A stretch of 64,000 nucleotides of DNA. It comes from Atopsyche davidsoni (Eukaryota; Arthropoda; Insecta; Trichoptera; Hydrobiosidae). The notes under the pieces are model-generated. The model was not told the DNA's origin and searched no databases. It saw nothing but the letters and a program-made list of their open reading frames with translations. Both the position numbers and the translations under genes were made by a program. The stretch lies in contig JAILWY010000015.1 in the NCBI GenBank assembly GCA_022113835.1, positions 3,606,001-3,670,000 of the forward strand, given 5' to 3'. Below, piece by piece: positions 35,601 to 45,846 of this stretch; position 1 is the first letter of the stretch; each line of letters begins with the position of its first letter.

Positions 35601-35875
35601 TATTAGCCAATACCAAAAAATGATTGCGAAATAATGTGCAAATTTTCAAAGACCCTTGAACTCCCATATAGTCCTGAAATCCCGTAAAATAACGGAAAAC
35701 ATCAAAAGAAAACAACAACAATGACTTTGACATTTGACGATGGGCAAAATGCGCAATTTCTCCGTCGGCGTCCAGAAACTAATCAAATCATATTAAATAT
35801 AATATTTTTAAGGTAATTTACCTGTCTTCTTCTTTCTGCGTTTTTATCGGGGACTTCTTCTGAAGCCGAAGCCAT
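29694..35875 (-). CDS. Tollip: Toll-interacting protein (Tollip), seven coding exons
   Basis: Tollip is a ubiquitin- and phosphoinositide-binding adaptor that links Tom1 and ubiquitinated cargo to endosomes and dampens Toll/IL-1 signalling. Coding exons, in gene order: 35875-35822, 33670-33484, 33310-33199, 32695-32581, 31744-31658, 31385-31179, 29804-29694. All introns are GT-AG and the frame is continuous to a TAG stop, giving 290 residues (human has 274). Residues 1-53 match the Tom1-binding region (GPLAGDFLQ). C2 spans about 64-190 ([49 protein letters not shown]). Residues 186-240 are a Met/Pro/Gly linker. CUE follows, with the MFP motif at 258-260 and the Leu-Leu pair at 285-286. Residue 271 is Ser where human has Leu, and the tail stops at QMSE. 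The start is the first ATG after a short GC-richer leader. Confidence 0.96.
29899..30905 (-). mobile_element. Helitron with RepHel N-terminal remnant, inside Tollip intron 6
   Basis: On the minus strand it starts TCTAATATATATAATAGCC after a host A (30906) and ends in an imperfect hairpin (CCGT...ACGG) and CTACATTTCTAG before a host T, the A^T insertion pattern and CTAG end of Helitrons. It shares long blocks with the inverted copy at 45847-46518 (GCCATTGTGTG, TGCCGAATTTCAAGACG, AACGATGCAATAGTGTTT). It is longer than that copy because it retains about 330 bases encoding a fragment of the Helitron protein. It runs in the same orientation as Tollip. Confidence 0.85.
30085..30535 (-). pseudogene. 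Decayed Helitron Rep/helicase N-terminus
   Basis: Minus-strand frames read an Arg/Lys/Gln-rich N-terminal part ([19 protein letters not shown] in one frame) and then [12 protein letters not shown] ... [14 protein letters not shown]. This Cys-rich pattern (CxxCxALH...E...KF..C.HKGKV) is the zinc-finger-like region at the start of animal Helitron proteins. The parts lie in different frames with stops (for example TAA soon after the ATG near 30516), and no Rep or helicase motifs follow, so it is non-functional. The second Cys of the usual CC pair before HKGKV is replaced by Tyr. Confidence 0.75.
31745..32580 (-). other. Tollip intron 4
   Basis: Lies between the fourth and fifth coding exons: donor CAG|GTCTGATC, acceptor AATTTCAG|GGTG. 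AT-rich, no repeat recognised. The plus-strand frame at 31733-31918 and the minus-strand frame at 31885-32091 lie within it and have no support. Confidence 0.85.
33671..35821 (-). other. Tollip intron 1
   Basis: Between CAG|GTAAATT after the first exon and TTGTCCCCAG before the second. About 2.15 kb, the longest Tollip intron. AT-rich; no repeat or additional exon recognised. A slightly GC-richer patch lies at about 34370-34440. Confidence 0.85.
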
Positions 35876-36042
35876 TTTCGCTGCACTACACACGACGCTA
35901 AACATTTGTCGGCAGAGATAAAAATTTCCTACACAGTACAAATGTCACGTAATTTGGCAAAGGCAAAGGAAATAAACCCTTACTGTCCCTTTATTAAGGG
36001 TTACTTTCAAATGTATACTTTGGCTAGTGATTTACTATGGGC
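35876..36042 (-). promoter_or_regulatory. Tollip 5' leader and core promoter region
   Basis: The 60 bases upstream of the start codon are less AT-rich (GCAGCGAAA before ATG). No TATA box at a convincing distance is seen, consistent with a housekeeping-type promoter. The transcription start is not determinable from sequence. A tandem repeat block begins at about 36043. Confidence 0.4.
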
Positions 36043-36420
36043 TGACTCACAGTGCTACCAGTCTATAATAGTAAGGGCTAAGGTAAAGGTATTGTCTCAC
36101 ATAAAATAAAATATTGTTTGTTAAATTCAATAACTCACACGGGAAACGATAAAATAAAAAAAAAAAAACAAGTGTTATTCAATGGCATGTAAATTTGACT
36201 GAACACTGAAGATCATTTTTACAATGAACAAAAATAAAACTGCTCAGTGCTGCCAGTGTATAATAATTGGGGCTAAGCTAAAGGTATCGTCTCACATAAA
36301 ATTAAGTATTGTTTGAAAAAAGATAAAATTAAAAAATCATGAGAATCATACAAGAGCATTTTAATTATACTGCACATGTAAAAATATTTTTTTCAATGCC
36401 CAGTACTTCCAGTGTAATTT
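36043..36420. repeat. Tandem repeat of about 195 bases upstream of Tollip
   Basis: The block at 36043-36125 (CAGTGCTACCAGT, AAGGGCTAAGGTAAAGGTAT, GTCTCACATAAAAT, TATTGTTTG) recurs at 36241-36316 with about 10 percent change, and a third partial start (CCCAGTACTTCCAGTGTAA) is at about 36400-36418. The array lies within 600 bases of the Tollip start codon. Confidence 0.7.
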
Positions 36421-38062
36421 TTTTTAAATAAGCTACAAATCAAATATTTCTTTCAACATAAAAAAGGCTATAATAACAATTATTAATATTTGGGCATAAC
36501 TCTATGTTACTTTAAATATTTATAACGATATATTAAAGTAACCCTTTGTTTATAATAATATCATTACTATTTTGTATAAAATTTTGACCTGTCAGATCAG
36601 AGTGAAATAAATAGCTCAAAAGGGTATATTTCATTTAGACATAGTTTATGATAAAATCTAACAGTTGGAAATATTTATTTTATTTATTTATATTTTTGCA
36701 TGTGTTTTAAAAAGTTGGGAATTTTTAAAAAATATTTAATGTTGAAAACTATACGATAATCATTATGAAAATAAAAGTATTTGAAATGATTAATGGAAAT
36801 GGCAAAACAATGTCAATGTATAATATGTGTATTTGATAAATTTTTATATGATATAGATATGTTCGAACAGATGTCAAGATTATATAAACATTTTTATAAA
36901 AATATATTATTACAGCTTATAATATTTTTAGCGTTTTCGGTGTTTATTGATGATAATGCAAAGGTCTTAGATTTATTAAGACACCGCTTCGCAACAGGGG
37001 CAGAACCAAAACTAATTAAAAGCAATACTTGTTCCAAAACATACGGTGATGTTAAACACCGAAATAAACATTTTAATAATAAAATAATAATTAATTGAAA
37101 ATGTTTCAGCAGGATACTATTTTATCGGCGTATTTTCTTACTGTGCATAAACAGATGGCAGTGGCGGTACAAAATGTCGCTAGGTCGGAGTTTTGTCAAC
37201 GCAACAGTCAGTCAGGCAGTATTTAAGCGTGATTTTTTTTTTTGGGAAGAAGCCTTACTTATTTATTTAACTCAACCAAAAAAATGGGTTTTTTGCACAA
37301 ATTTTCCCCCACAAACCACCAATGTACGCTACCACCTAAGCCGCATGTTGTAAGCCCCACAACCAGGGGATACACCGTATATAATAAAATAAATAATAAT
37401 GTAGCTAGGAGTAACATTTAGCTGTTTGGTATATCGGGGTATATGTTAGTAAGTATCTATTAATCGGTAAATCGTTGTTATGTTTTATTATTAAAAAAAT
37501 AATGGGTTTATAAATGCGACAAAGTAGGCGAGTTTTATTATCAAGTATCACAACCGTCTAACATCAAATCGTCTTCTGTTTGCATAATATTTTTCTTACA
37601 AAGAAATGTAGTAATGGCGATATTGGAATAGTTTATTGTCACAGTGCGTTTATATATCTCCCGTTTTCGTATTAAACATGCTTTTTAAAAACGCCTGTTG
37701 ATCATCAATTCCCACTGAAATCATATAAAAACGTTAATCGGATTGGAAGAATTACTCAACTGTGGTATTTTCCACAATGGCCCGGGACGCTGGAAGCGCG
37801 GAGCTGCGAAGCCATTAATCAATGTAATACGTCTTTATGAATATCAAATGAGAGATATGAAATAGGACTTTTAATTTTGTGTACAGCTTTCAATGTGCTG
37901 AAAAGCGTTGTTTTAGGCTTATCTTTGAAAATGAATACAAACAAGTATACTTCAATCCAAAATGTATGTTTGGTGTGCTAATAAGTTAATATATATAATT
38001 CAGGGGGTTTTTTCACTACGAATATATTTTGCAGGTAATTTTTATATTTAACCAGGATATCA

Positions 38063-38065
<3 letters not shown>
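36421..38065. other. Non-coding DNA
   Basis: No supported gene. The plus-strand frame 36793-37098 is low-complexity and unsupported. At about 37325-37370 the words CACCTAAGCC and GTAAGCCCCACAAC recur at about 51293-51325, a short fragment of a shared repeat. A GC-richer patch at 37760-37830 carries GCCATTAATCAATG (homeodomain/Exd-like). Confidence 0.45.

Positions 38066-38114
<49 letters not shown>
38066..38114. repeat. (TA)n microsatellite, about 49 bases
   Basis: Uninterrupted AT dinucleotides. Confidence 0.98.
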
Positions 38115-38116
<2 letters not shown>

Positions 38117-38387
38117 TACACCTTGTTTACCTTCGAATTGCATAATTACTGAAATGAGCATTTATTATACGCCATACGACATGTGATTTGGCAGAGGTTT
38201 CACCGCTACGACGGGGTGTCTGGCATTTGCTTGCTTAATCTGGAATTAGCCTGCAATGTCCCAGAGGATTTGCTGCTATGCTGTAAACAAACAACTGTTT
38301 GGCTTTATAATTCATAAGCGTGAGAACGTGAAAAAATATTTAATTTTAATCAATATTTTACGAAATAATGAATAAAGTCTATCTCAG

Positions 38388-38558
38388 TTGTCCAAGGACA
38401 AATTGAAGCAAAAGGGGGATTGGAAGGAGGAAACTAAGGTGGATGCGGAATTTACGCCAGTAGTGGTAAGACTAGCTCAGGATAAATTTATGTTCAGGGA
38501 AATGGTCACCAACCCTTCTGAGAAAAGGCACATGGAGGAGATGAACCATTTTAGTTAA
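38388..38558 (+). CDS. Candidate terminal coding exon, product unknown
   Basis: After an acceptor-like TCTATCTCAG ending at 38387, an uninterrupted frame of 56 codons runs to TAA at 38556-38558. The peptide is charged and non-repetitive, with a segment EFTPVVVRLAQDKFMFREM and ending NHFS. Codon use is balanced and unlike the AT noise around it. No ATG precedes it in frame and a stop lies just upstream, so it would be the last exon of a spliced plus-strand gene, or a processed remnant. A CTCCTCAG repeat copy starts about 50 bases after the stop. I do not recognise the family. No upstream partner exon was found. Confidence 0.45.
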   Translation: MSKDKLKQKGDWKEETKVDAEFTPVVVRLAQDKFMFREMVTNPSEKRHMEEMNHFS

Positions 38559-38605
38559 GAGATTGTTGTTTATTGCTTTAGTTTTTATATTTTTAAATGT
38601 ATATT

Positions 38606-38752
38606 TTTCTTCATCAAGTGCCTCTCCTCAGAGGAAGCTGGCGACCATTTCACTGAGCATATACTCATGCTGAGCCAGTGTTCATGGTCTTTCTACACTG
38701 CAGCTTTATATTTGAAGGAAAAGTCTGCCTATTATTGCTGTCTTATTATAAA
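38606..38752 (+). repeat. CTCCTCAG interspersed repeat, copy 2
   Basis: Matches the copy at 57588 best: CTGGCGACCATTTCACTGAG, CATGCTGAGCCAGT, TTCATGGT, AAGGAAAAGTCTGC. Non-coding, family unknown. Confidence 0.7.
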
Positions 38753-38999
38753 CTACAGAATGGCAGCCATGCACAAGCAACAGAATGGGAAGGTTGAAAT
38801 ATGTATGTATACAATAAATTGACAAGTGTTTCTCATTGAGTTTGATTTATTTATTGCGCCGCGCAGGTCGCAATAAACTACAACATAACCTTAAAATATA
38901 GACACCATCCAACATACCATGTAAATGCCACCTCGCGTGTCATTTAAACAATCTTTATTGTTATTTTATAAAAAAGCCATTGAAACCGGTTTATGGGGC
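38753..38999. other. Non-coding DNA
   Basis: Moderately AT-rich, nothing recognised. Confidence 0.5.
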
Positions 39000-39220
39000 G
39001 GGGGCTAAGGGGGCTCTCCCCCTCCCCCATCGTCCCTCCGGAGTGCCGTGAATAGTCTCATCACGCGGGGGAGGGGGAGGATTAATTTGATTGGCGGCTG
39101 CAGCGGGCCGGCCGCCATTTTGACTACAATTTGATTTTCGAACGGCGGGAAATATAATTCGATTTCATTTTTGAACGGTACCGCCTGCAGCGGAAGCGGA
39201 AGCCATCGACTTATCATAAT
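39000..39220 (-). promoter_or_regulatory. GC-rich island with a short Kozak-preceded frame
   Basis: Strongly GC-rich, including GGGGGAGGGGGAG tracts. On the minus strand TCAAAATGGCGGCCGG gives an ATG in a good insect context, opening a 37-codon frame (MAAGPLQPP...) to a stop. AAAATGGCGGC also matches YY1/Pho. It may be a promoter with first exon on the minus strand or a purely regulatory island; nothing confirms translation. Confidence 0.25.
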
Positions 39221-39870
39221 GAATACTTATTTGTTATATTTGTATTCATGATGTCATTTATAAATCATTTTCGTATTATAATTTTTGAATCGAAATGCAT
39301 AAGCATTTGAATAAATTAATTTTTGAGCTCCAAAGCCTCTCATTCATATTTCGTAACATTATTAAAAAATATCTTTGAGTCTGAAAACAATTAAACGAAA
39401 TTTTACCCAAATCGCTTAAACTAAGTCGAAGTCTTTCCTGAAAGGTTATGTATGTATAATTTATTTTTTAATTTTATGTGATCCAGAGGTAAGCATGTAT
39501 GCTTTGAGATTTTTATGTATTAATAATAGAAAAGAAAACACTTCGATCTGAAATCTCTTATACATGTTTCTGTAAAAAACAAAGCGAATTCCAGAGTCAT
39601 AAAAGGCCAAAATAAATCGATCTGTTTTTTTATTTTGAAGTCTCACTACTGTAGAGCAGTGAATTTATAAAATTTTCGTTCTCAGATTATCTGAACACGG
39701 ATGAAAAATATTCACATGCTGGATTCACTCTTTTCATTATTCTCGCATTTCAACTGCGCGATCACAAAGCGCGCCGCGACACAAACGGATGGATGCGAGA
39801 GGAATGCTCATTCATCCAGCAGAGGAGAGGGATGAAAAGGCGAGGGTGCGCAGCCATTTTGTTTCGCCAC

Positions 39871-39891
39871 TATTATTATTATTATTATTAT
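39871..39891. repeat. (TAT)n microsatellite
   Basis: Seven TAT trinucleotides followed by TCATTATC. Confidence 0.9.
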
Positions 39892-39893
39892 CA

Positions 39894-40009
39894 TTATCGG
39901 GGCGGCCAGCGCCGGGGGAGCCACCCCACAAAGATGAAACTGAACACAGAGGAGAACGCCAGTAAAATGAGGTGAGCCACGGCAGTGACAGCCGGGAAGA
40001 CTCGTGCTA
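39894..40009 (-). CDS. Candidate terminal exon encoding a membrane segment, product unknown
   Basis: A good acceptor, AAATCTTTTTCAG, ends at 40010 on the minus strand. The frame then reads ARVFPAVTAVAHLILLAF followed by further hydrophobic residues and a basic end (LPRRWPPR) before TAA at 39896-39894. The hydrophobic run of more than 20 residues looks like a transmembrane helix and third codon positions are GC-rich. The opposite strand has a competing reading: ATG at 39934 opens MKLNTEENASKM and reaches a donor AG|GTGAGCC at 39971, so the island could instead be a plus-strand first exon. Both cannot easily be true; family unknown. Confidence 0.35.
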
Positions 40010-41379
40010 CTGAAAAAGATTTTAAAAAAACCTGCATTCGCTTCTGAAGGCTGTACCAGATATAAAAAAAAATAATCTGGGAGTTTAAATTGTTTGAGAA
40101 ATATGTTATTTCGATTCGTAGCCGTAGCACATCAATTAATTATTTTTACAACAAATATAAATATACTAATAGAGTGAGAAATCTTTCAACCCAAGGTGAA
40201 CGAGTTCTAGTTGTTAAAGTGATATATTGTAGTCTCTAACACCATAAGACTTTCTCAACCACTAAATATTATATTGACAATGCTTTTTCGCACTAAAATG
40301 ATAACGTAAAAGCGACATTGTACCTATAAAGCAAAAGAGTTCCAGTTATGATCTAAGAAGACGACGTCAAACTGGCTTTGTCTCCTCAAAGACATCATGT
40401 TGTTTTAAAGACTTGATTCGTTTAACTTACGAAGACATTGTTAAACTAACGTTATTTCTATATAGCTATATGTGCTGTAGTCTCAAAAATTAGCGTTCTT
40501 TCAGCTTAAGAAGACGTTGCCTAACCGACGCTATCTCAGATAAGAATAACACGTAGATTTAGAAACCCCTGTAGAAAAGTTTGTTCTGAATAAATTTTCC
40601 ATTCAAACAAAGCTGTGAGACGGCGGATGCATTGCATTTCAATAAAAACACGCTCTTCCCCAAGTCATTGCGATCCATGCAAATAAATACCATGAAAGTG
40701 GACCCACCCTTGTGTCTTCCACCCCTCAAAGCTCCGACTGTCACCTCGCGAGGGACACGTCGTTGTTTGATTAACTACGTGGGAACGTCCACGTGCAAAC
40801 GTTCATCGGCCGGAATTAATCTAACATCTGAAATTTAATATGTTTGATAGACTTGGTTTGCTATTTCTATTATATTTTAGTAAAAAAAAATGACTTTTAT
40901 TTCCGATCATTACACTTTGAAATTTTTTGTGATTTGGGTGAAGTTTTCAATATAAATTTTAATCCCCACACTGGGTCTGGGATTCACTGATTCAATACGA
41001 ATTCGCGTAGTGCCTTTTAACTAAACTATCTATTAGTAAGTTGTGGTCTGTTAATTGTGGCAACTAAAGCTGCAACCCTTATATACCATTAATTACCTGC
41101 ATCCTTTATAATAAATCATCACTGCTCACGGAATAATTCATAACATCAATTAAATGTAATAAATATCTCATATTCGCTACGTTGCTCTTGAATCGGTTTT
41201 TGAAACGCTGATCATCGAAAAGTTAGTTAAACATAGCCAATTTATTTAAACCTCGTTTTTTGGTAGATAAATATTGTGTATAGAATAAGCGTTTTTGGAT
41301 GTAATATACGGATTTATTTGATATTCATTGGTCGACTTGGAACTCATACAATTCAATTTTTTTTTATGAAATCTGTTGC
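40010..41379. other. Non-coding DNA
   Basis: No supported gene or recognisable repeat. The overlapping short frames at 40559-40838 have no domain and no splice support. Confidence 0.5.
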
Positions 41380-41428
41380 TTTTTTCAATATAAATAAATA
41401 AATGTATAATTTATTTATATTGAAAAAA
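41380..41428. other. Perfect 20-base-pair AT hairpin
   Basis: TTTTTTCAATATAAATAAAT (41380-41399), a nine-base spacer, then its exact reverse complement (41409-41428). An exact 20-base arm is unlikely by chance even at this AT content; it could be the core of a miniature inverted-repeat element or a cruciform. Confidence 0.7.
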
Positions 41429-41639
41429 CTTACATTACACGAAAAAAACAACCAAACCTTAATTAAAATAACAGTTTGTTGGTTATAGTTTTCAGCTTTC
41501 AGGAATTGGGTGTTAAACTTCAGCTCATCGTTTAACCCCGAAACAAACTTAAATATAAATAATGCCGATAGTAAATACATAAACAATATTTACTTACAGC
41601 ATAAAAAGAAAAGCCTCGAGTCCAATATCCTTTTTTTAG

Positions 41640-41930
41640 GCTTTTAAAGGAGGCCATGGCGGACAATGAAGATTAATATGCCGTACAAAAAGACGTTGGC
41701 TATTATCTGCAAGGTTCTGGATTCTCTCACGATGTACAGGCATAAATACCTATTTATTCGCAGATTTATTACCCTGAAAATACTGCAGCGCGGTTCGGCA
41801 ATTAACGCCCGATTTAACGGTTACGTCATATTTTTTATCAATTTATTTAACTTTTTTGCGAAGCCCAACGAAGGCAACAATGCTCGCCGTTTTTTCATAG
41901 AAATTGAAAACTGTCAGCTGTAATTAGGGC
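41640..41930. promoter_or_regulatory. GC-richer island, candidate enhancer
   Basis: Contains GGCATAAATACC, CGCAGATTTATTAC, GCAATTAACGCC and GATTTAACGG words. An 85-codon plus-strand frame crosses it but is Phe/Asn/Lys-rich with no domain. Regulatory function is a guess. Confidence 0.15.
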
Positions 41931-42375
41931 TAAGGTTTTTTTGAGAGGCGAATTTATTATTTAACTACTGTTTGAAAAAAATGCTTGTACACTTTCTCGC
42001 TACAACTTTATAAAAATGACAAAAATATTTGATTTATGTCCAAGTTCCGATTATATTGAACAGTATCAAATACGTCGCAAATTATAAAAATACATTTTTT
42101 TGCTTGTCTATTTGGGTATGATCTAATTATCAAATTTCAAAACTTTTTTTAATTACTTTAATATGTAACAATATACATATATCTTTTAATAAGATATGTA
42201 TTTTCAGCTTTACAGTTATCATTAATGAAGCCGAGACGTCGGGATAATAATCACACCTAGGAAAATAATGAAAAACAAAAACTAGTAACTTTAATTTTCA
42301 TTTTACAGCTAAAAAAAAAAAATGTACTTGTTATAAATGCTGAATAACTTTTTTGATATCAAATAAGTTTAAGTA

Positions 42376-42640
42376 TATGATTAGGCACATTAGTTCATAT
42401 AAAGAAGATGATTTCAATGAAACTCTCAGAAAAATATCATCGTGATTTGTGTGGGATTTGAACCCACATCTCCTGGTTTACATGACCGGTGTACTAACCC
42501 TTGTACTAACGAATCACTTCCGTTTATCGAGAGTTTCTTTGATATCATCTTCTATATATGAACTAATGTGCCTAATCATATTAGTTATAATATAATAAAC
42601 CCGTAATGGGTAATAAATACGCATCTGATTGACCAATCCA
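42376..42640. mobile_element. Head-to-head tRNA-Thr-like SINE pair, one arm lacking its tRNA head
   Basis: TATGATTAGGCACATTAG starts an arm that reads inward to a tRNA-like sequence on the minus strand (42517-42442, 76 nt). The opposite arm ends with the same sequence inverted, so the two 50-base arms are near-identical inverted repeats. The tRNA-like part has a six-pair acceptor stem (GTGATT/AATCAC), a B box GTGGGTTCAAATCC in an intact T arm, and anticodon loop CATGTAA (UGU, Thr), with A at position 33 instead of U. After the right arm both this copy and that at 56283 continue with ATAATAAACCCGTAATGGG, a shared SINE tail. Confidence 0.75.
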
Positions 42641-43003
42641 TAAATAGATATAAATAAGTTTAACTGAAAATAAAAACAACATCTATACTGAAAGGCATCT
42701 TCAAATGCTTTTCTATAATTTTTGCTATCTAATATGTTATATATGTAAGGTTGCAAGTTTCTGAGAGTGATTTCATAATAAACGTTTTGAGTAGGGCTGT
42801 ATGAGTTTGGGTATTAGTTGAATTAAAAAAGGGGTAAGCACAGAAGCTGGCACAATCGTGGCCGAGTAGGATGAATAATAAATATTATATCAAAAATATA
42901 TCCCTGGGTTGCTTTTGTATTCTGAATTCTGTCACACCAGGTCACACCTTTATTTGACATCCCCGCGCTGTCAAATCTCAAATGTAGTACACAGCGAATG
43001 CAA

Positions 43004-43045
43004 ATGGCGGATTCGGGCAAGTTCGCCGCTCAATCAGAGGCGACG
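43004..43045 (+). CDS. Weak candidate first coding exon (MADSGKFAAQSEAT...)
   Basis: CAAATGG gives a good insect start context. Fourteen codons run to a usable donor ACG|GTAACA; reading through instead stays open for about 13 more codons. The preceding 100 bases are promoter-like and GC-richer. No downstream exon was found and nothing is recognised in the peptide. Confidence 0.25.
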
Positions 43046-43290
43046 GTAACAATGGGTCTCGTTTATACGAAAAATAAACTTTCTTATTGATTCCAGGCTG
43101 GAAAACTGAGGTGAAACTTTGCCTTTGTCTGGCGTTGCGAGAAATCATTACCGCCCTTTGTGTTAATCGCCTCCGATCGCCTGTTTACGAAACACTCCGC
43201 CATCTTCCCGCAATAACACGGCGCGGATGAATAGAAAATAATTTCGTAATTATATATTCGCCAACGTCCCATTCAAATGTACGTCATTAG
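43046..43290. promoter_or_regulatory. Enhancer-like island with Sox/TCF and forkhead words
   Basis: Less AT-rich than its flanks. Words seen are CCTTTGTCTGG, CCTTTGTGTTAATC (TCF/Sox-like), TGTTTACGAAACA (forkhead-like) and TCTTATTGATT. It follows the candidate start exon at 43004-43045, so it could be intronic or promoter DNA of that gene. Confidence 0.2.
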
Positions 43291-45846
43291 CGGAAAAAAA
43301 AACACGATTTTTCTTCCGCAGGGCACTCCAGAAAAAGAATACAAAACAATATGCGGGGAAATAGAATTAAAACTCCCTTTTTCGTCTTTGGATCATCACA
43401 GAGTCAGAGTCAAAGCAAACGTAAATATATTATGAAAAAAAAAATACTCCCAAAGCGTGTAAGCAAATTACTCGAAGGTAGATTTGCTTTTCGTGCAATT
43501 TATATGAGCTACTGGAATTTCTTGCATTTTTCCTATGTGATTTTAGTTTAGATTACAGTTTTGAAACTATGTTTGAGCACTATTAAACTGCCTACACTTG
43601 CCGCTTAAATAGGCCACTATTGGCTACTTAACCGTTAAGTCGCCAGTTGTATAGCAGCGTGTGTAAACAGCTTGTATGAGTTTATTTTATTGGGTTTAAA
43701 GCTGCGTCGAGTTGTGATTATTTTACTAGCGTTGTGACTTTGTACTTTAACTATTTTCAAGAAATACAAATATGTCAATACTTTGGTTTATCTTCAGTTG
43801 AGCGCACCACTCTGAAATCCAGTTAGCTGGATTGTATTGAAGCTTAGTTCTTCGTTTGTCCCATCTTTCAGTCTTTGGAATTCCAGTACCGGAGCCAAAA
43901 CGTAAAACAAACAATCAACAACCCGACGTCGCTTAACACCAAGTAAATAACTTCATTAAAAGCAGCCGCCAGAGCATACGAGCACAACTCCCAAACCTTC
44001 CTTACCATCTTTATTGAATACAATCGCATAGATAAATTTAATTTTAAAAAAATCATACCCACTAGAAATAACCGAGCTGAAATGCAGAGTACTTAGTTAA
44101 TAAAACATATAATGAAGTGAAATATTTGTTTTCACAATTAAATAAAGTGCAGAAAGCGTATATTCCAGATTGGCATGAGTTCAAATCCCAATTGAAAAGC
44201 TGGCTGGCGCCCAAAAAGGAAGAAAAACTGAATGTAATTGGATAATTGGGCCGAGCATACCGTAAACTGAATTATACACAACCCCTTCATAAAAACTCTC
44301 TAACTGCCATGACGCATCCTTGTGTAACCCTTATCAATTCAGGGATGCCACATGCAAATTTGATAATGAAGGACAATTAGTTTAAAATACATCACTTCTA
44401 GTTTCACGTATCTCCTTCTTCAGGTGCCTCTCCTCAGAGAAGGTTAGTGACCATCTTACAGAACATATCTCTATCCTGGTTTGGCTGTACTCTTGACTTC
44501 CAGCCACTGTCGCACATATCTAGATACAAAATAATTAACAGATAATTTACTTATTTAGTTGTACACAAACCTACCCTTAAAAATAACTATCAGGGCATAT
44601 TTTTAAAATTGTCTATTGCTTCATATGAAAATACTAAGTCAGGTGTTTTTAATCAAAGAAAATAAAAAACGATATTTTGTTTGGATAAATAAAATATTTG
44701 GGAAATTCGGAAGATTAAATTTGTTTTGTGTTTCAAAAGAAACGCTTTTTCGTTTATCTTTGAAAAAATATATAAATAAGTTGAATCGGTTTCTTCTACG
44801 AAACGTCCATTACTATAAGAGAGGGTGGAAGAGGGTTTGATTCCTGTCCGAGTAACATACGGACTGATCTCAAGTGTTCGACGGAAAGCTCGAAAAACCA
44901 CTATAAATGAATCTCATAGCAATGAATCGTTTCTTTCTAAATTAGCGTTTGAATATGGCTAAGATAAATTAATCTTTTTTTTTTATCATAATTTCATCCA
45001 TCAAACTTCGGTTTCATTAACTTGTTAGTTAAAATAATTAGGATCAATGGACTTGTTGCATTTTTGAAATGCCTGTGAGTGTGAGAAAATGCCATTTTTT
45101 TTGGAAATGAGATTTATGTCCTCCATTTATATGACACTTGGTAACCCTAGGTAAAAATTAAATATACCATATACGTACAAAAAATTGAAAATCGTTAATC
45201 CTTTTATGTATTAATAATAGGCTATAAGTGAACGAAAATTCTTGGATAGAGCTTTTATCATTTATATTATTCTGACTCAATAAACCTACGTAAGTTTTTT
45301 TTACTTGACTAATTTTATGTGTAGTGCTTTTTTAACATCGTATTTAATGTATGGGGTAAGTATTTGATTTGAGCAAGACTTCTACAGCGTTTTTATTAAG
45401 ACACTGTAGGCGAATGATTTGGTGGCCAGGTCTCAAAAACAGGTGGGGTTGGTTCGAATCGTATTTGTATTGTATAAGATTATTTATATGGAAATCTATC
45501 TTTTAATATAAGTGAACAAAACATATGATTTACACAAAAAGTCTGCATATGCAATTACCGATATAAAAAAAACCATTAGTGCTTTATAAAATGTATGTCT
45601 CAACTATATATTTTTAAAATGGATTAGTCTCGACGTTTGATGAGTAAAATAAAATAATTGATATCAAGTCCTATATTTGAAAGTTGATATATTGAATATT
45701 TAATTATCAAATATTTCAGAATAAAGAAAAACATGCTTATTTTCGTTTCATGTATTTTTTGGACAAAGAAAGTATCTATTGTATTAAAATATTTTTCTTT
45801 AGATGGTTTTCCAATCACGATTTACACATTGTGTATATCTTAGTTA
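43291..45846. other. Non-coding DNA with short repeat fragments
   Basis: Includes CTCCTCAG repeat copy 3 at 44411-44480. B-box-like words without a cloverleaf occur at about 44178 (GAGTTCAAATCCCAA), 44832 (GGGTTTGATTCC) and 45450 (GGTTCGAATCG), probably SINE remnants. No gene is supported. Confidence 0.5.
44411..44480 (+). repeat. CTCCTCAG interspersed repeat, copy 3 (truncated)
   Basis: CAGGTGCCTCTCCTCAGAGA and GTGACCATCTTACAGAACAT align with copies 1, 2 and 4; the match fades after about 70 bases. Confidence 0.6.

Noticed and set aside
38066..38114. Long TA tracts as origins or scaffold sites
   Set aside because: Simple dinucleotide repeats are common in AT-rich genomes; nothing ties them to such a function.
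42442..42517. Functional tRNA-Thr gene
   Set aside because: The cloverleaf is nearly complete, but position 33 is A rather than U, stems carry mismatches, and the sequence sits inside a repeat with other copies. Treated as a SINE head.
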